64,000 nt of DNA from Phymatolithon calcareum (taxonomy: Eukaryota; Rhodophyta; Florideophyceae; Hapalidiales), in contig OZ345361.1 in NCBI GenBank assembly GCA_977006965.1, forward strand, positions 1,612,001-1,676,000, written 5' to 3'. This document shows positions 53,470 to 63,099 of this stretch, in pieces (position 1 is the stretch's first letter; the number at the start of each line of letters is the position of its first letter). Under the pieces are notes generated by a model that had not been told where the DNA came from, ran no database searches, and worked only from the letters and a program-made list of their open reading frames with translations. A program made the translations under genes and the position numbers.

Positions 53470-55534
53470 GAAAAGTTGCCCCTCAAGAACAAGCGCGATG
53501 AAGTTTCAGGAAAGCAACGAGTAGTAGTTTTAGCTTGACAGGCTGAGGGTAGGCCACAGCCATTGCCGCCATCATCGATGTTCATGCTTGCAAAATTAGA
53601 TTCCACTGGGATGACCGAGTGATGATTACTTTGCTTGAATTACAGTATTTTCTACGCATCTTCGTCCCTTGCTGTAAAAGCTGTGAAGAAACCCTGAGCG
53701 GGGGCGGGGGTGGAGCGGTGTTCTAATGCTTCCGAGGAAACGACAGCAAATCTAATGCCGCTCTGGAATTAGGTAGTTATTCGAACTTCGAGTTCTGATT
53801 CTTGAGATGAACGCCATTGACAACTTGATGCTGTTTTGTGTCTCTGTGGCTACAACCCCGCGTTGCTGAATGTTGCTCCCCACGTGCAGTCAACTTTGCC
53901 GTTCAATGTCTTTGACACCAATATCTATACAGTGAATTTCAATTAAAGGGGAACTTATTGCTGCCGTCGAGGAGAACCACAAAAAATCACTGAATTGGTA
54001 AAAAAAGCAATCCTTGGTTCTCAATCGCATTGTTCAATATTAAGTGCTTTTTTCGAACCCTATAACCATCAACTATTTTATTTGACACTGCCGATCACCT
54101 CACCTAATGCAAATCAATGCTGGACGCTAGTCAAAAAACGAGCGGAAGATTCTGCTAATAATCTGAATTACACTAGAGTGCTGCAAGAGAGCAGCTGTCT
54201 GCTTCTTATCCACAGATGCAGGACAAAGCGAAGAGAGCTAGTAACGTTGACGATGCATTGCGGAAGTGACCCAGGACTTATTACCGCATGACGTCTACAA
54301 TTGACAAGTAATTGAACGCTGTTCAGCATGTAGAGCGAGTAGGAAGAGCGTGCAGCGAACGAACAGTTTCCAAGGTGGAAGACCAGCGTGGTAATCCAAG
54401 TCTCGAGATCGGCTGATGTGCATAAGTTGCGTTACTGTATTGGTGTGTAGCAACTGAATACATTCGAATGTGACTCCGAAAAGAATGTGAGAAGCGATCA
54501 GGGAGAGGGGAAGCATTGCGACGCAGGTCTTGTCCATAATGAAGTTTTTCATTTCACTTCGAAGGTCAACAAAGCTCTCCGGACCGTTTCTACGTACACG
54601 TTAGAACGAAGAGGGTCGGTTGAAGTGATTTACTAGGGAATATATCAATTTCACAAGTGGTCGCTGAGCTTCTTTCTGACGGCAAGACGCAGTGAATAGA
54701 GATGATCGCTCATCAATGGAAGTCCACAAAGAGCACGTGTCCACAATAGTCAAATCCTTGGTCAGCCCACAGATCACCCTCTAGAAGCGGAAGAGTAGCA
54801 CACGCTGATGCCTGGCCTATTTCCGGGCGATCGGTGTAATGCACGACACTTTGCATCTTCTGTTGAAAATCTCGATGATGGGGCAGGACGATGTGCGTCC
54901 AATATGAGATATAGGCCTAAGGCACTGCGTCACTCTGGGCATTATTTGCCGCGATGAAATACACTACAATCACCTAATAAGCATTCATTGGAGAAGCGAC
55001 ATGTGCGTGCATTTTTGTTGTTTGGCTAACGTAAAATGATGTGTTTGACTAGTCCACGCGTATAGGATGAAAGCAAGGGCACATACGCGACACGCGTCAG
55101 AACGGATGCCTGTCCTCAATTATAGCTTTTATAAATTTTGTTTGGTTCAAGATGGACATCTTGATGTCTATTTTGAAGGATACTGCTTCGATCATCTAGA
55201 TGCTATACCCTAGGTGATTAATTCCAGCTCTTATTATCCTAGTTCTCAAATTTGAAGCGATCTATTTCCGAACAATATGAGCAGTGCTCATGACCGAGGG
55301 CGAGTCGAATGTTCTCAAAATCGATCGCACTCCACTCCTGTGTTTGGTAAGATGAGACAGATCTCGATCATTCACTGTCCTTAATATCTGCCTTCTCAGA
55401 CAGTGCACATTTCAAAAAGCCTTTTCACCATTAAAATCAAAAAATTAATCTGCAATTTACTTGTCGAATGCCAAGAGAGTCTAATGTGAATATAAGAACA
55501 GTGACTACACTGCGAAAGATGAAGGCTTGGTCGG
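53470..55534. repeat. Spacer 3 of the M-/S cassette
   Basis: Uninterrupted version of the spacer. It agrees with spacer 1 up to about 54330 (shared CTAGTAACG, TAATTGAACG) and then switches to spacer 2-like sequence (CGAGTAGGAAGAGCG). No gene called. Confidence 0.75.
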
Positions 55535-55879
55535 TCAAAAGTTATCTCGGACGCACTTACTAAGTCGACGAGCGTCGCTAAACGAGAAGCACGTTTCCAA
55601 GCGCAAGAGGTTGGTGTGCCACGTTATAGTTTTCAAGCTGCAACGGTAGATAATATCACTGACGCGCTTGGAGATCCTTTTCTTGAAACACTTTTCTACT
55701 CTGTACGCATTAGCAATGTTGACACAAAGCTGTCTTTGCGTGCAGGAGAAGGTGGCATGTTTTTGGCAAGAATGTAGGTCTGGAGGTGCGAGGTTAAAAA
55801 ATTTGGTGCACGAAGCATCTGACAATTGAAGAGCGCATAAAAGAGCAATGACGAAAACAGCGGCTCTTGAGGCGAACAT
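55535..55879 (-). CDS. S3: small secreted eight-cysteine protein (114 aa)
   Basis: From the ATG at 55879: the same signal peptide as S2, eight Cys conserved, ending CFSFSDARRLSKCVRDNF. It differs from S2 at only a few residues (for example RQLC for SQLC and YRVEKC for YDVEKC). A TATTTAA box lies at 55968-55974. It sits between M-3 and M+3. Confidence 0.75.
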   Translation of the reverse strand: MFASRAAVFVIALLCALQLSDASCTKFFNLAPPDLHSCQKHATFSCTQRQLCVNIANAYRVEKCFKKRISKRVSDIIYRCSLKTITWHTNLLRLETCFSFSDARRLSKCVRDNF

Positions 55880-55967
55880 TTTCGGTTTGTTGTTCGGTAG
55901 AGGATAATCTAGGCCTATTCGGGTTCCTTTGTGGCAGTGACGGATGGATTTTGCGTTCATAGTCGTC

Positions 55968-55974
55968 TTAAATA
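55968..55974 (-). promoter_or_regulatory. TATA-like box of S3
   Basis: TATTTAA on the minus strand, conserved relative to S1 and S2. Confidence 0.6.
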
Positions 55975-57019
55975 GGGTGATGGATTTCCCTCTTGATCAT
56001 GTTCTGTTTGTCGATCTGTGCTGGCAAAGGTACTAATACTGCACGATACGTCGACTCTGTCAGTCCTACTTCGAAGTTAACAGAGTCCAACTCTTCATCA
56101 TACCTCCGCCAGTAGCGCATCTACAATGCATTCCTTCCGCGACTCATTCCAGACCGTATATTGCATCTAATGTCACTCAGTTCCGGTCTGGCTGTCTCTC
56201 GGAGGCAGTGCACCAGAAGAGTACGGACTAAAACGGCAGAACATCTGTGCCGGGAGAAAATCGTAGAGATACTCATATTTTTGAACAAGAACTTGCTTGA
56301 GAGTGAGTTCATGCATTAATATAAAAAATTAATGCCTTCTTCAATAAAAAAAGAATGTCAGGAACAGCATATTGCTCTATAGAGTACATCAATAATTGAT
56401 CTATTTGATGAACGGGACAAGAGCGTATTCTTTGTTCTGTAGATGACTAATGCCCTTCAGAGCACTGTAATTAACAGCTCCCACAAATTCGGTAATGTCC
56501 TTTCGAGTAAAATTGAAAATATAAGATTCGCAGATTTATTTCGATTTACTTGTAGACGCCAAAGGAGCACAGTTCTGGAAAAACCTTCCGAAAAACAGGA
56601 CACATACTTCGTACTGTATACTGTAGACGTTCCAGACTTGTGGTCATGAGGATTATGAACGGTAATGATTCCACATTTTAAAAACAAAAAATTGGAGATG
56701 ATGACTTTGCACTATGTAGGCGCATGAGGGTGCGGGGATTCGGGCAAAACTGAGGCATCATGACGAGGCGAGGGCAAGGCATGCAACTAACTCTCACAGT
56801 CGAGCATGTTTCTCATCCACTTTGTGCGCCACCGTTACAAAATATTGTTATGTGTAGCCGACACATATAGTGACGTAGGAAAGCAACTGGAATTGTGTTA
56901 TACTCTTCTTCATCCTATAGCTCACGTTATCTCCTTCAAGAAGTGGGTTCTTTTGATCGCTCACCGATTCAGCCCGTTGCCCACTTACTACTCATACATC
57001 CTATGTTCGTTCGAGCACG
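55975..57019. repeat. S3-M+3 intergenic region
   Basis: Repeat sequence shared with 49356-50655 in its left half, and with the region before M+1 in its right half (GGATTATGAACGGTAATGATT at about 56650, also at 35459). The ORF fragment seen at 50056 is present here only as its upstream part (about 56450-56515). No gene called. Confidence 0.5.
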
Positions 57020-58513
57020 ATGCGTGTTCATCTGGACTTGCGGATATCCGTGAACGCCTGGAATGCCATAAAGTTTCTTCTCTTTGAATTCCTCATTTCC
57101 CTCGTTTTCGCCCGCCTCTGGGACAGGTCTATCCGCAGTCGAACCCATCTCATAATTCGCAATGGCAATGTGGCCAAAGTGTTCGCCTCGGGTATCGGCA
57201 GATTAACACCTGCCCAACTAAACGTCTGTAAGTCACGCTCTAAATATCCGTTCGGATTTTCATCCACAACGGCTTCGAAACTTCTTCTGTTGCTGGTGAA
57301 CCTTCTCCTACTCGCTTCGCTGCTGGTCGCCGAATACGGAAGCTCATCCACGTTTGTCTTCCGCTCAACAGAAGCCAACGTCACGACGGTTGCAACACAC
57401 CCCGAGCAGGGACACTGGTATACCCTGGTCCGCAATATTCTACAGAAGAATACGAGCCTCAGCACGCTTTATCCTCTGAAACTTACCGCAGGTGACTACA
57501 GTTATGAAACCCACAGGGTGAGTATACAAATGTATAAACGGGTTCGAAACGCGTCCTCCAACTCTTTCCTACTTGCGAAGAGCGTTCCTTTGGAAGTGAG
57601 GCTTTGCGGAATGCTATTTACGTCTTGCAATAAATCGTTATCTGACGAAAGCCAGAACAGGACGTTCAGAGTGTATCAAGTCAACAACCTCACACTCTTC
57701 AAGGAAAACGTCAAGAGTCCAAACTCAATAGAAACAGACATCTTCATTTCTACAGCTATCAAAGAGATTGGATGGATTGACTCGGCCAAGACAAAATTCA
57801 CCAGTTTGCACAGACCAAAAACACAGGAAAACGTTGCTTGTACTTTCAAAGAGATTACTCCTACGTTCGATGCCTCTACCTATCACCCACTGCATTGCGC
57901 CATGGACGTTGGCGACTTTACCAACATTTTCACGTACAAGGCACAGGAAGATGTTCACGATGTTTTATTCGACGCGGATCCTAAGTTCAAGAACCCAACC
58001 GGGGTGGCCTACGTTGTCGGCGAGATTTACGAAGACAGTTTGTTCGGGGTACAGAAGCAATTTATTCCTTCCAATATAGTCGCCCTGATACAGACCCACC
58101 ATTATCAACAAATACTACAGAATTATGTGGACAAGAACTTACTCAGAGTGCTCAAGGAGCAGAACGTTTGGGCGCTACTGGGAATGGTGTCTGGAAACAG
58201 CAACATAGAAGAGGTCAGCATCCAAACCAAGGAAGAAACTGCGACTATAAATGAACTCTTCCTTGCAGGAGTCGGAATGATCGTCTTCGTATGCGCCCTG
58301 CTTTTTGTTTTGAACTGCGCTGAAGGATGGGATGATAAAAGCATGTACACAATTCCTGTGTCTGATGCTGACCTACTGCTTCACGTACGAAAACTTGAAG
58401 AGGATGGTCCGAGGACGGTAACGGGGGACTCAAGGTGGCCGGAGCTTTTCAAGAGGCGGGATGCTGAGGAATTGGAGTACTTATCGTTCACCGGAGATCC
58501 GTTATCAGCGTAA
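57020..58513 (+). CDS. M+3: three-TM membrane protein (497 aa)
   Basis: Full-length copy of M+1 with intact signatures (VNAWNAIKFLLFE, IGRLTPA, SLFGVQ, WALLGMVSGNSNIE, RWPELF, YLSFTG). It is three residues shorter in all, mainly from the N-terminus, which starts at MRVHLDL because the ATG used in M+1 is not in the same place. The middle, glycosylated region has most of the substitutions. It is convergent with TFB4. Confidence 0.8.
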   Translation: MRVHLDLRISVNAWNAIKFLLFEFLISLVFARLWDRSIRSRTHLIIRNGNVAKVFASGIGRLTPAQLNVCKSRSKYPFGFSSTTASKLLLLLVNLLLLASLLVAEYGSSSTFVFRSTEANVTTVATHPEQGHWYTLVRNILQKNTSLSTLYPLKLTAGDYSYETHRVSIQMYKRVRNASSNSFLLAKSVPLEVRLCGMLFTSCNKSLSDESQNRTFRVYQVNNLTLFKENVKSPNSIETDIFISTAIKEIGWIDSAKTKFTSLHRPKTQENVACTFKEITPTFDASTYHPLHCAMDVGDFTNIFTYKAQEDVHDVLFDADPKFKNPTGVAYVVGEIYEDSLFGVQKQFIPSNIVALIQTHHYQQILQNYVDKNLLRVLKEQNVWALLGMVSGNSNIEEVSIQTKEETATINELFLAGVGMIVFVCALLFVLNCAEGWDDKSMYTIPVSDADLLLHVRKLEEDGPRTVTGDSRWPELFKRRDAEELEYLSFTGDPLSA

Positions 58514-58706
58514 AAATAGTGCCTGTTGCATTCCCTCGACGTTTATTACCTTGAACTGTTCTGAGTTTTACCTTTTTTCCGGCAATAAGTCAGCGCCATC
58601 TGCTTTCCAGCATTAAATTTGATGCTCGAGATTACAAGGTTTCCAGAGATACCGGATGCACTCTTCTCTTCAATGCAAAAACCGATAGCATTTCTCAGCC
58701 GTATTT

Positions 58707-59666
58707 CTACTTTCTTGGAGGACGGCGACGTGCATTGCCCCTCGTGATTGCAAATCGAGCCCCACAAACCTTGCACATAGCTGCATTTTTCTTGACTGAA
58801 CAGTCAAAAGTCGACAAACACACGGAGCACGTGAATCCATTATCAATAACTTTCCGCGTATCAAAGCAACTTGCCCTAAAGTCAACCTCGCCTGGTATCG
58901 GCATTGCCAGAAACTCTCGACTTAATTGGTCCGGCAAAAACACCGTTAATAACGTCTGCATCAACGCCTCTTCATTCGGGCGAAAGTACACCCCCTTCGT
59001 CAAAAACGCGGCCTGTTGAAAGTACGTCGACCTCGCTTCTGTCCCGCCAACCACGCACGCGTCAATAGGCACTTTCATGCGTTGCGCGGAGAAGAAGCAA
59101 TTCATAACTGGTACATATTGCGCCGGGTCATCACCTCCGGCAAGGACGGCTAGCACTCGCGCCTGCAATTGATTCTGTGTGCCGCCACTTCGAGCCTGTG
59201 TTGTTCCAGAAAGAGTCCGAGCGCGATTCACAATGCATAAAGCGCGCGCGAGTGCCGCCGACATCGGCGGTGCACGCTGCGAACCCTCTCTGGACGATGC
59301 AGCTGCAGAGGCGCGCACGGCAGCGGAGAGTAGCCCTCGCAGATCGGATTCGGGAGAGGAGAAATCATCGTTGCCGAATAACGCGCTATCGCGCAGTCCA
59401 TCGTTATCGGGTGACGGATACACGACGTTGTGTCCAGCGCTTGATACGGTAATCACAACCGCACGATTGCCGCTGTGCAGCAGTTGGAATGCGTGCACAA
59501 ATCCAATCACGCATTCACATACACCGCCTAGTTTCTGCAACGCCGTCTCCGCGGATGCACCCGATGAACGTAACCAAGACCATCCGTCCAGATCTAGCAG
59601 CAATACCAGCAGACTTGGCGGGTCATCCGCTGCGCGTACTCGAAAATCTGTTCCCGAGGAGCGCAT
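58707..59666 (-). CDS. TFB4: TFIIH subunit TFB4/p34 (319 aa), intact copy
   Basis: Core TFIIH subunit pairing with the p44 subunit in transcription initiation and nucleotide-excision repair (family knowledge). From the ATG at 59666: a von Willebrand A-like fold (SLLVLLLDLDGWSW, then RAVVITVSSAGHNV), the middle VPIDACVVGG segment that is typical of the family, FLTKGVYFRP, and a C-terminal four-Cys zinc finger (CSVCLSTF...C..C). Length is close to the human 308 aa. The frame is open 23 codons further upstream, but that stretch is not shared by copy 1. This is the only intact copy in the window. Confidence 0.9.
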   Translation of the reverse strand: MRSSGTDFRVRAADDPPSLLVLLLDLDGWSWLRSSGASAETALQKLGGVCECVIGFVHAFQLLHSGNRAVVITVSSAGHNVVYPSPDNDGLRDSALFGNDDFSSPESDLRGLLSAAVRASAAASSREGSQRAPPMSAALARALCIVNRARTLSGTTQARSGGTQNQLQARVLAVLAGGDDPAQYVPVMNCFFSAQRMKVPIDACVVGGTEARSTYFQQAAFLTKGVYFRPNEEALMQTLLTVFLPDQLSREFLAMPIPGEVDFRASCFDTRKVIDNGFTCSVCLSTFDCSVKKNAAMCKVCGARFAITRGNARRRPPRK

Positions 59667-59982
59667 AAGCCTCCAAATGATTTGTATCATTACGGTATGA
59701 TGAAATAATTCTACGAGCGCTGGCCCAGCTTGCATCTTCTAAATAGTACGCCAGTAAAAGTGCTTTGCGATAAAAACTGGCCAATAGAGAGCGGTAAACA
59801 TCTCGTCTGCTACGAAGAGCAATCAAAACAACCGAACACATGCTAGGGTCTCAGATAGAATGCCAGACATAAGAGTAGAGCCGCCCTAGCGAGGGCAGCA
59901 CCTGAGGAAGCCCTGCCCGTATATTAGTATGACTGCGGGGCTTTAAAAAAAATTGCAAAAAAAAAGTAAACATCTCGTCTCA
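59667..59982. other. TFB4-carrier intergenic region, holds the empty transposon site
   Basis: No gene. CTAG at 59843-59846 is the uninterrupted insertion point of the 1,962-bp element of copy 1. A 61-bp stretch present after the TFB4 start in copy 1 (about 38293-38353) is missing here. Confidence 0.6.
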
Positions 59983-60774
59983 ATGGCTCCAGCAACACTG
60001 CGTGCGATGCCTCGATGGATTCGATCGGCCGGGAGTGACCAGACCTCCCCTAAATTTACTCTCTCTCTCCCTGTTGAATCTTTGCCTGGTGTGGCCGCGC
60101 TCGCGGGGATCCGCGGATCCACTGCGGAATGGGGCGGGAGCCCTTAGTACCCCCGGGGGAGGGGCGGCGGGAAGTCCTTCGCGATCTTGTGGCAGGCGCA
60201 GTCGCTGGTCTGTGCTGTGATAGTGTCCTGCATCCCGTCGATACGGTGAAAAGCAGATTACAAGCGCAACGTGGACCGCCATTTGCTTACAATTCAATGT
60301 GGCACGCGGTTCGTGCGATCGTTGCCGCGGAGGGGGTTCGACGCGGGCTCTATGCAGGCTTTGGCGCCGTGCTTGCTGGCTCCTTGCCAACACACGCAAT
60401 AATGTTCGCAACCTACAAAGCTACCAAGCGTGCTGCAGAGCCTTCCGCACCTGATGAAATGCTTCCTGCTGTCGATCTCACTGCAGGTGCCTTCGGCAAG
60501 CTATGTGCACTCCCAGCATACACGCCGGCAGAGGTCATTGCGAAGCGTATGCAAGTCGCGGCACTCGGCCCGGCACGTAATTAGAGGCGTCGTACACTGC
60601 TTTCAGCGAATGATAAAGGAAGAAGGATTCTTGGCATTAACTCGAGGAGTTCTTCCGCGCGTCATGTGGGTCGCACCAGGGAGTGCCATTACTCTTGGTG
60701 TTTTTGAGGCTGTTTCTCGCTATCTGCGCCAACTGGAAAAGACATCGGACCTAGAGGTTGGTGTATCTGCATGA
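59983..60774 (+). pseudogene. Mitochondrial carrier (SLC25 family) pseudogene, copy 2
   Basis: Nearly identical to 40638-41429, with the same frame break before the carrier frame, the same stop after the second-repeat PAEVIAKRMQV (60584) and the same missing middle. Small differences include DLVAGAVAG, closer to the carrier consensus than DLVADAVAG of copy 1. Confidence 0.75.
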
Positions 60775-61072
60775 TATATCGATTGCATTGCCAAGGTCAT
60801 CTCACCCTATCTGTCCAATGCTATCTCTCATATGGGAAGGGTTCTTCATTTAGAGGCAGATATTTAATTGTTTTTGTACAGAGGTTGTTCGCAAAGAACA
60901 TTCGTTCCTTTTTTCGGTTTCTAGAAACCGGCCGATATTACTTGTAGGAGGCCACAATTTTGCAGTTCAAAATTAAATTCAACACTAACTCGCATCCGGT
61001 CCAATTGGCATGATCGAATCTGCTCCACTGATCGATTTGTTGTTCTGCGGTTCCAAAAACAAACGATGAGCA
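60775..61072. other. Convergent intergenic region, duplicate of 41430-41727
   Basis: No gene seen. Confidence 0.4.
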
Positions 61073-61989
61073 TTACCGTTGCATTTTCGTAAGATCGGAC
61101 ACCTTCAAAAATCCCATATCCTTTTTCACCCGATCCAGAGTGCGTGTAGCTTGATCGTTTGCCTTTTCGTACCCTTGTAGCAGGACATCTGCAAGAAAAG
61201 TCCTGTCCTTTAGCAGCTCTTCGTATCGCATCCTGATCGGCGATACATGCTCCACAAGGGCTTCTCCTAGGATCGGTTTAAATTGACCCCACTTCATATC
61301 TGCACATTCCGCCATTACCTCCTCCTTGGTCTTTCCTGTGACGGCCTGATAAATCGTGAGCAAGTTGTCACATTCTGGTCTGTTTGGGTTTCCAAATTCT
61401 AACCCAATTTCGGAGTCTGTCTTACAACGCTTCACCTTCCTCAAAATGATATCCGGAGGATCTGTCAAATTAATTCTGGATCCCTCGTTTTCTGCGCTTT
61501 TTGACATTTTGAAGACGCATCGTCAAGCGCCATGATTGGCACAACGCCCGGCGCTATGCGCAGCTCGGGTTCAGTGAACGTCTTTCGCTCTCGCTGCGAG
61601 CAATAAATATCGTTGTATCGTTTCGCAATATCGCGTGCGAGCTCGATGTGCTGTCGCTGATCCTCACCGACAGGTACATAGTCAGGATTATAAAGCAACA
61701 CGTCCGCAGCCTGTAGCACGGGGTACGCAAACAAAGCCATTGACGCCGACTCTCCATGCATACGGCTCTTTTCCTTAAATTGAATCATCCGATTAAGCCA
61801 TCCATGTGGTGTGACAGAACTCAGTAACCAGCAAAGCTCCGCATGCGCTGTCACTTGACTTTGAACAAACACCGCGCTGCGAGATGGATTGATCCCGCAC
61901 GCCAAATACATCGCAGCTGCGGATAGTGTACAGCGCGCCAATTTCGGCTATTTTCCAGCTAACATTGCATACAGGTCAACAACTGCGAA
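61073..61989 (-). pseudogene. WARS2: Bacterial-type tryptophanyl-tRNA synthetase pseudogene, copy 2
   Basis: Same truncated TrpRS as copy 1 without the retroposon. One A is missing in the KMSKS codons: copy 1 reads AAAGTGTCAAAA and this copy AAATGTCAAAA (coding strand), which splits the frame into 61465-61941 and 61073-61507. A TAG follows shortly after the join to M-4. The ancestral loop was evidently KMSKS. Confidence 0.88.
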
Positions 61990-63099
61990 ATATGCAAATA
62001 GATTCGATTCCATTTGCCATACTTGGAACAGAGCAACGTCTCGTGAAGGTATAGATGTGCTCTCCACGCCGAAGAGACTCTTAGAGTACATTCTTGTGGC
62101 AGTGTACTTGAATTCGGTTTGGTTTTGCAAGTGTTGTTTGCCGTGTAAGAAGATGAGCACGTCAGGACCGTTCATGGGCTCCATGAAGAAAAAGTGATCG
62201 TATTTGCCCCCCCTAGCAGTGCAAGCGTGGGGTAGATAAGTATCGTACTTTGCTTGGGTAACATTAAATACGTGCACGATGCAATCCATTGTGTAGTTCC
62301 TTGACTCACCATACAGTTTGCGCCCCACACCCACTTCCGTGACGTTTCGTGCGATGAAGAAATATCTCGGTACGTTCGCGAATTTGTCGGAAAGTTGATC
62401 AACCTTTCCTATCCGGAAAATGGCAAGCTCCTTGACGGTTTCATTTCCGTTTGGTGGAAATCGGTCGCATTTGCTGGACGTGGATGAGATTCCGCAAAGG
62501 GCGATGTGTCGCGAGGTCGCATTCTTCATTGTAACAGCTTCCTCCTTTTTTTCCTGAACATTGCGAACCCTCCATTTCAAATCTACAGCCTGCTGCTGCT
62601 CGTCAGTGTAGGAGTAGTCTTGAGGGCCCAGAAAGAGTGGAGATAGTTTGGAGGTCGATATCTCCTGTTTCAAAATCGATTCAGCAAGAGCTGTATGTTT
62701 TCTTGAGTCTGTGATATTGGCGACGATGACTTGATAGGCGAATCTAGATCCACTGCCGTACTCCGTGAGAAGAATCGATGAGAGCAAAAATAAATTGACA
62801 AGGAGGAGAACGATGCGCGAAATGTACTTCATTTCAAAACGCAAGCAACCAAGGTTGAAGGTTGCATTGGTGCGGTAGGCCATGACCGATGCTGGGGTTA
62901 ATCGACCGATTCGAGAATCGAAGAGAGTGGCAGATTTGCAATCTGTTTCCACGATTTTGTGGCATTTCGATCGAATGAATCGGTTCCAGAGGGGAGCAAA
63001 TGCAAGGGAAACAATAAGTTCGAAGAGAATAAACTTGATAGCATTCCAAGCGTTAACCGGGATGGGGAGAATGACTAGGTCGGGCGTGGTTGAGTTCAT
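61948..63099 (-). pseudogene. M-4: membrane-protein gene truncated by TrpRS fusion (383 aa open)
   Basis: Residues 1 to about 370 match M-2; the frame enters TrpRS at the same point (LFAY/FAVVDLYAM) and stops at a TAG (AAATAGCCG against AAATCGCCG in copy 1) after AGK. It lacks the third hydrophobic segment and RWPELF tail. A shortened membrane protein could be made, but I regard it as a pseudogene. Confidence 0.75.

Noticed and set aside
59179-59700. 173-codon plus frame opposite TFB4 (also 37373-38320)
   Set aside because: Antisense to TFB4. The frame persists in both copies only because the DNA is duplicated.
59667-59735. 23-codon N-terminal extension of TFB4
   Set aside because: Not shared with copy 1, and the homologous protein begins near MRSSGTDF.
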